This document shows positions 5,377-6,199 of a stretch of 6,199 bases of DNA, one piece after another. The translations under genes were made by a program, and so were the position numbers. The first letter of the stretch is position 1. Every line of letters begins with the position of its first letter. Below the pieces are notes generated by a model. It searched no databases. It was not told the origin of the DNA and saw only the letters and a program-made list of their open reading frames with translations. Source of the DNA: Gammaproteobacteria bacterium (GTDB lineage: Bacteria; Pseudomonadota; Gammaproteobacteria; Pseudomonadales; Azotimanducaceae); NCBI GenBank assembly GCA_002712135.1, contig PASO01000038.1, positions 76,324 to 82,522 of the forward strand. Reading direction: 5' to 3'.

Positions 5377-6199
5377 TGCGCTTCCCCAATACCGGTTTCT
5401 GCCACCACAAAAGAATGATACTGACCGTCTTCAATCTGCATGAGTTCATCATGGTTACCAATTTCGACAATCTGACCGTCTTTCATAAAAGCAATCTGAT
5501 CTGAATTTCTGACCGTGGATAAACGATGGGTGACGACAAAAATAATTTTTTCTCTACCCCATTCTGCAAGATTTGCCAGCACCTGATGTTCGGTACGCGC
5601 ATCAAGCGATGCCGTTGGTTCATCCAGAATGAGTATTGGTGTGTCGCGAACAACAGCGCGAGCAATCGTCAGCCGCTGCCGTTGTCCCGCTGACAACTTA
5701 CCGCCGCGCTCTCCGAGTTCTGTGTCATAGCCCTTGACCATTTCCTGAACGAATTCATCAGCACAAGCGATTCTTGCAGCCTCTTCTATGTCAGCGCGAG
5801 ATGCATCGGTAGTGGAATATGCAATATTGTTAGCAACGGTATCCGCGAACAGTACATTTTTCTGTAACGCGATGGCGATATTGGATCGCAGATCTTCAAT
5901 GGTGAGGTCTTTGACATCGACGTCATTGATCATTACCTGCCCCCGGTTGACATCATAGAGTCGCAGTAGCAGTGACATTAATGTGGATTTCCCGGCACCC
6001 GTCGTACCAACGATCGCGGTCACGGTGCCAGCAGCAGCCTGTAGATCAATCCCTGTCAGTACTGGCTGCTCCTCCTGGTAGCTGAATTGCACATCCTGCC
6101 ACTGAACTTCGCGAATGGGGGCAGGAAAAGGTTTGGGATCGTCCGGGTCTACAACCTCGGGTTTTAAGTCCAGTAGATAGAATGCCCGGTCCAGCGCGA
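5373..6199 (-). CDS. ABC exporter half-transporter, partner subunit (5' end outside window)
   Basis: The frame is open from the right edge to TGA at 5373-5375; the start and the transmembrane domain lie outside the window. The 274 visible residues begin in the typical TMD-NBD linker (ALDRAFYLLDLKPEVVDPDD), so an internal GTG at 6090-6092 is not the real start. Numbered from the first visible residue, the NBD shows A-loop Tyr40, Walker A GTTGAGKS (64-71), Q-loop Gln112, signature LSAGQ (168-172), Walker B ILILDE with catalytic Glu193, D-loop SLD and H-loop His224. Its stop overlaps the next gene's start by four bases, so the two are cotranscribed, this gene first. With a transmembrane domain expected upstream, it is probably the second half of a heterodimeric exporter. 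Neither visible NBD lacks its catalytic Glu, unlike TM287/288- or LmrCD-type pairs with one degenerate site. Confidence 0.93.
   Translation of the reverse strand, partial: ALDRAFYLLDLKPEVVDPDDPKPFPAPIREVQWQDVQFSYQEEQPVLTGIDLQAAAGTVTAIVGTTGAGKSTLMSLLLRLYDVNRGQVMINDVDVKDLTIEDLRSNIAIALQKNVLFADTVANNIAYSTTDASRADIEEAARIACADEFVQEMVKGYDTELGERGGKLSAGQRQRLTIARAVVRDTPILILDEPTASLDARTEHQVLANLAEWGREKIIFVVTHRLSTVRNSDQIAFMKDGQIVEIGNHDELMQIEDGQYHSFVVAETGIGEAQ
5377..5387 (-). promoter_or_regulatory. Ribosome binding site for the second ABC gene
   Basis: On the minus strand GGGGAAG lies 4 nt before the ATG of the downstream ABC subunit, inside the last codons of the upstream subunit. Together with the ATGA overlap it supports this start and coupled translation of the pair. 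Confidence 0.6.

Noticed and set aside
4831..5418. 195-residue plus-strand ORF opposite the ABC subunit
   Set aside because: It is antisense to the transmembrane domain of the ABC gene, with no ribosome binding site or recognisable motif.

Overview
The window looks like a piece of chromosome from a gammaproteobacterium-type organism with moderate GC content. Evidence for this is the PhrB-like iron-sulfur photolyase, a YbaN (DUF454) relic and proteobacterial-style crotonase and ABC exporter genes. The taxon is an inference; no rRNA or other phylogenetic marker is present, and there are no tRNAs, CRISPR arrays or intact mobile elements.

Layout from left to right. Positions 1-242 hold no intact gene, only short stop-interrupted reading frames on both strands that I cannot identify. 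Positions 243-294 are a very AT-rich stretch bounded by a perfect 9-bp inverted repeat. It lies upstream of an overlooked 30-residue, wholly uncharged membrane peptide (351-443, +) with a good ribosome binding site. This peptide is followed 50 nt later by a complete bacterial (6-4) photolyase / cryptochrome of the FeS-BCP type (494-2032, +). The photolyase's four cluster cysteines match the spacing I recall for Agrobacterium PhrB exactly. Facing it on the minus strand is a decayed DUF454/YbaN-like membrane-protein gene (about 2106-2495) with two frameshifts and a lost start. Next comes an intact enoyl-CoA hydratase/isomerase-family gene (2606-3343, +), which keeps the first catalytic Glu but has His in place of the second. 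It ends 14 nt from the convergent end of a two-gene minus-strand operon encoding a heteromeric ABC exporter (3358-5376 complete; 5373-6199 running off the right edge). The two ABC genes overlap by ATGA.

Functionally the window is a mixture: light-dependent DNA repair, possibly with a small membrane partner; a single acyl-CoA enzyme; and an ABC half-transporter pair that probably forms one heterodimer. I see no clear, entirely new system. The points most worth a second look are the small membrane ORF with its AT-rich palindromic upstream region, the DUF454 pseudogene whose first frameshift lies at the edge of a 42-bp imperfect palindrome, and the hydrophilic insertion after TM2 of the complete ABC subunit.
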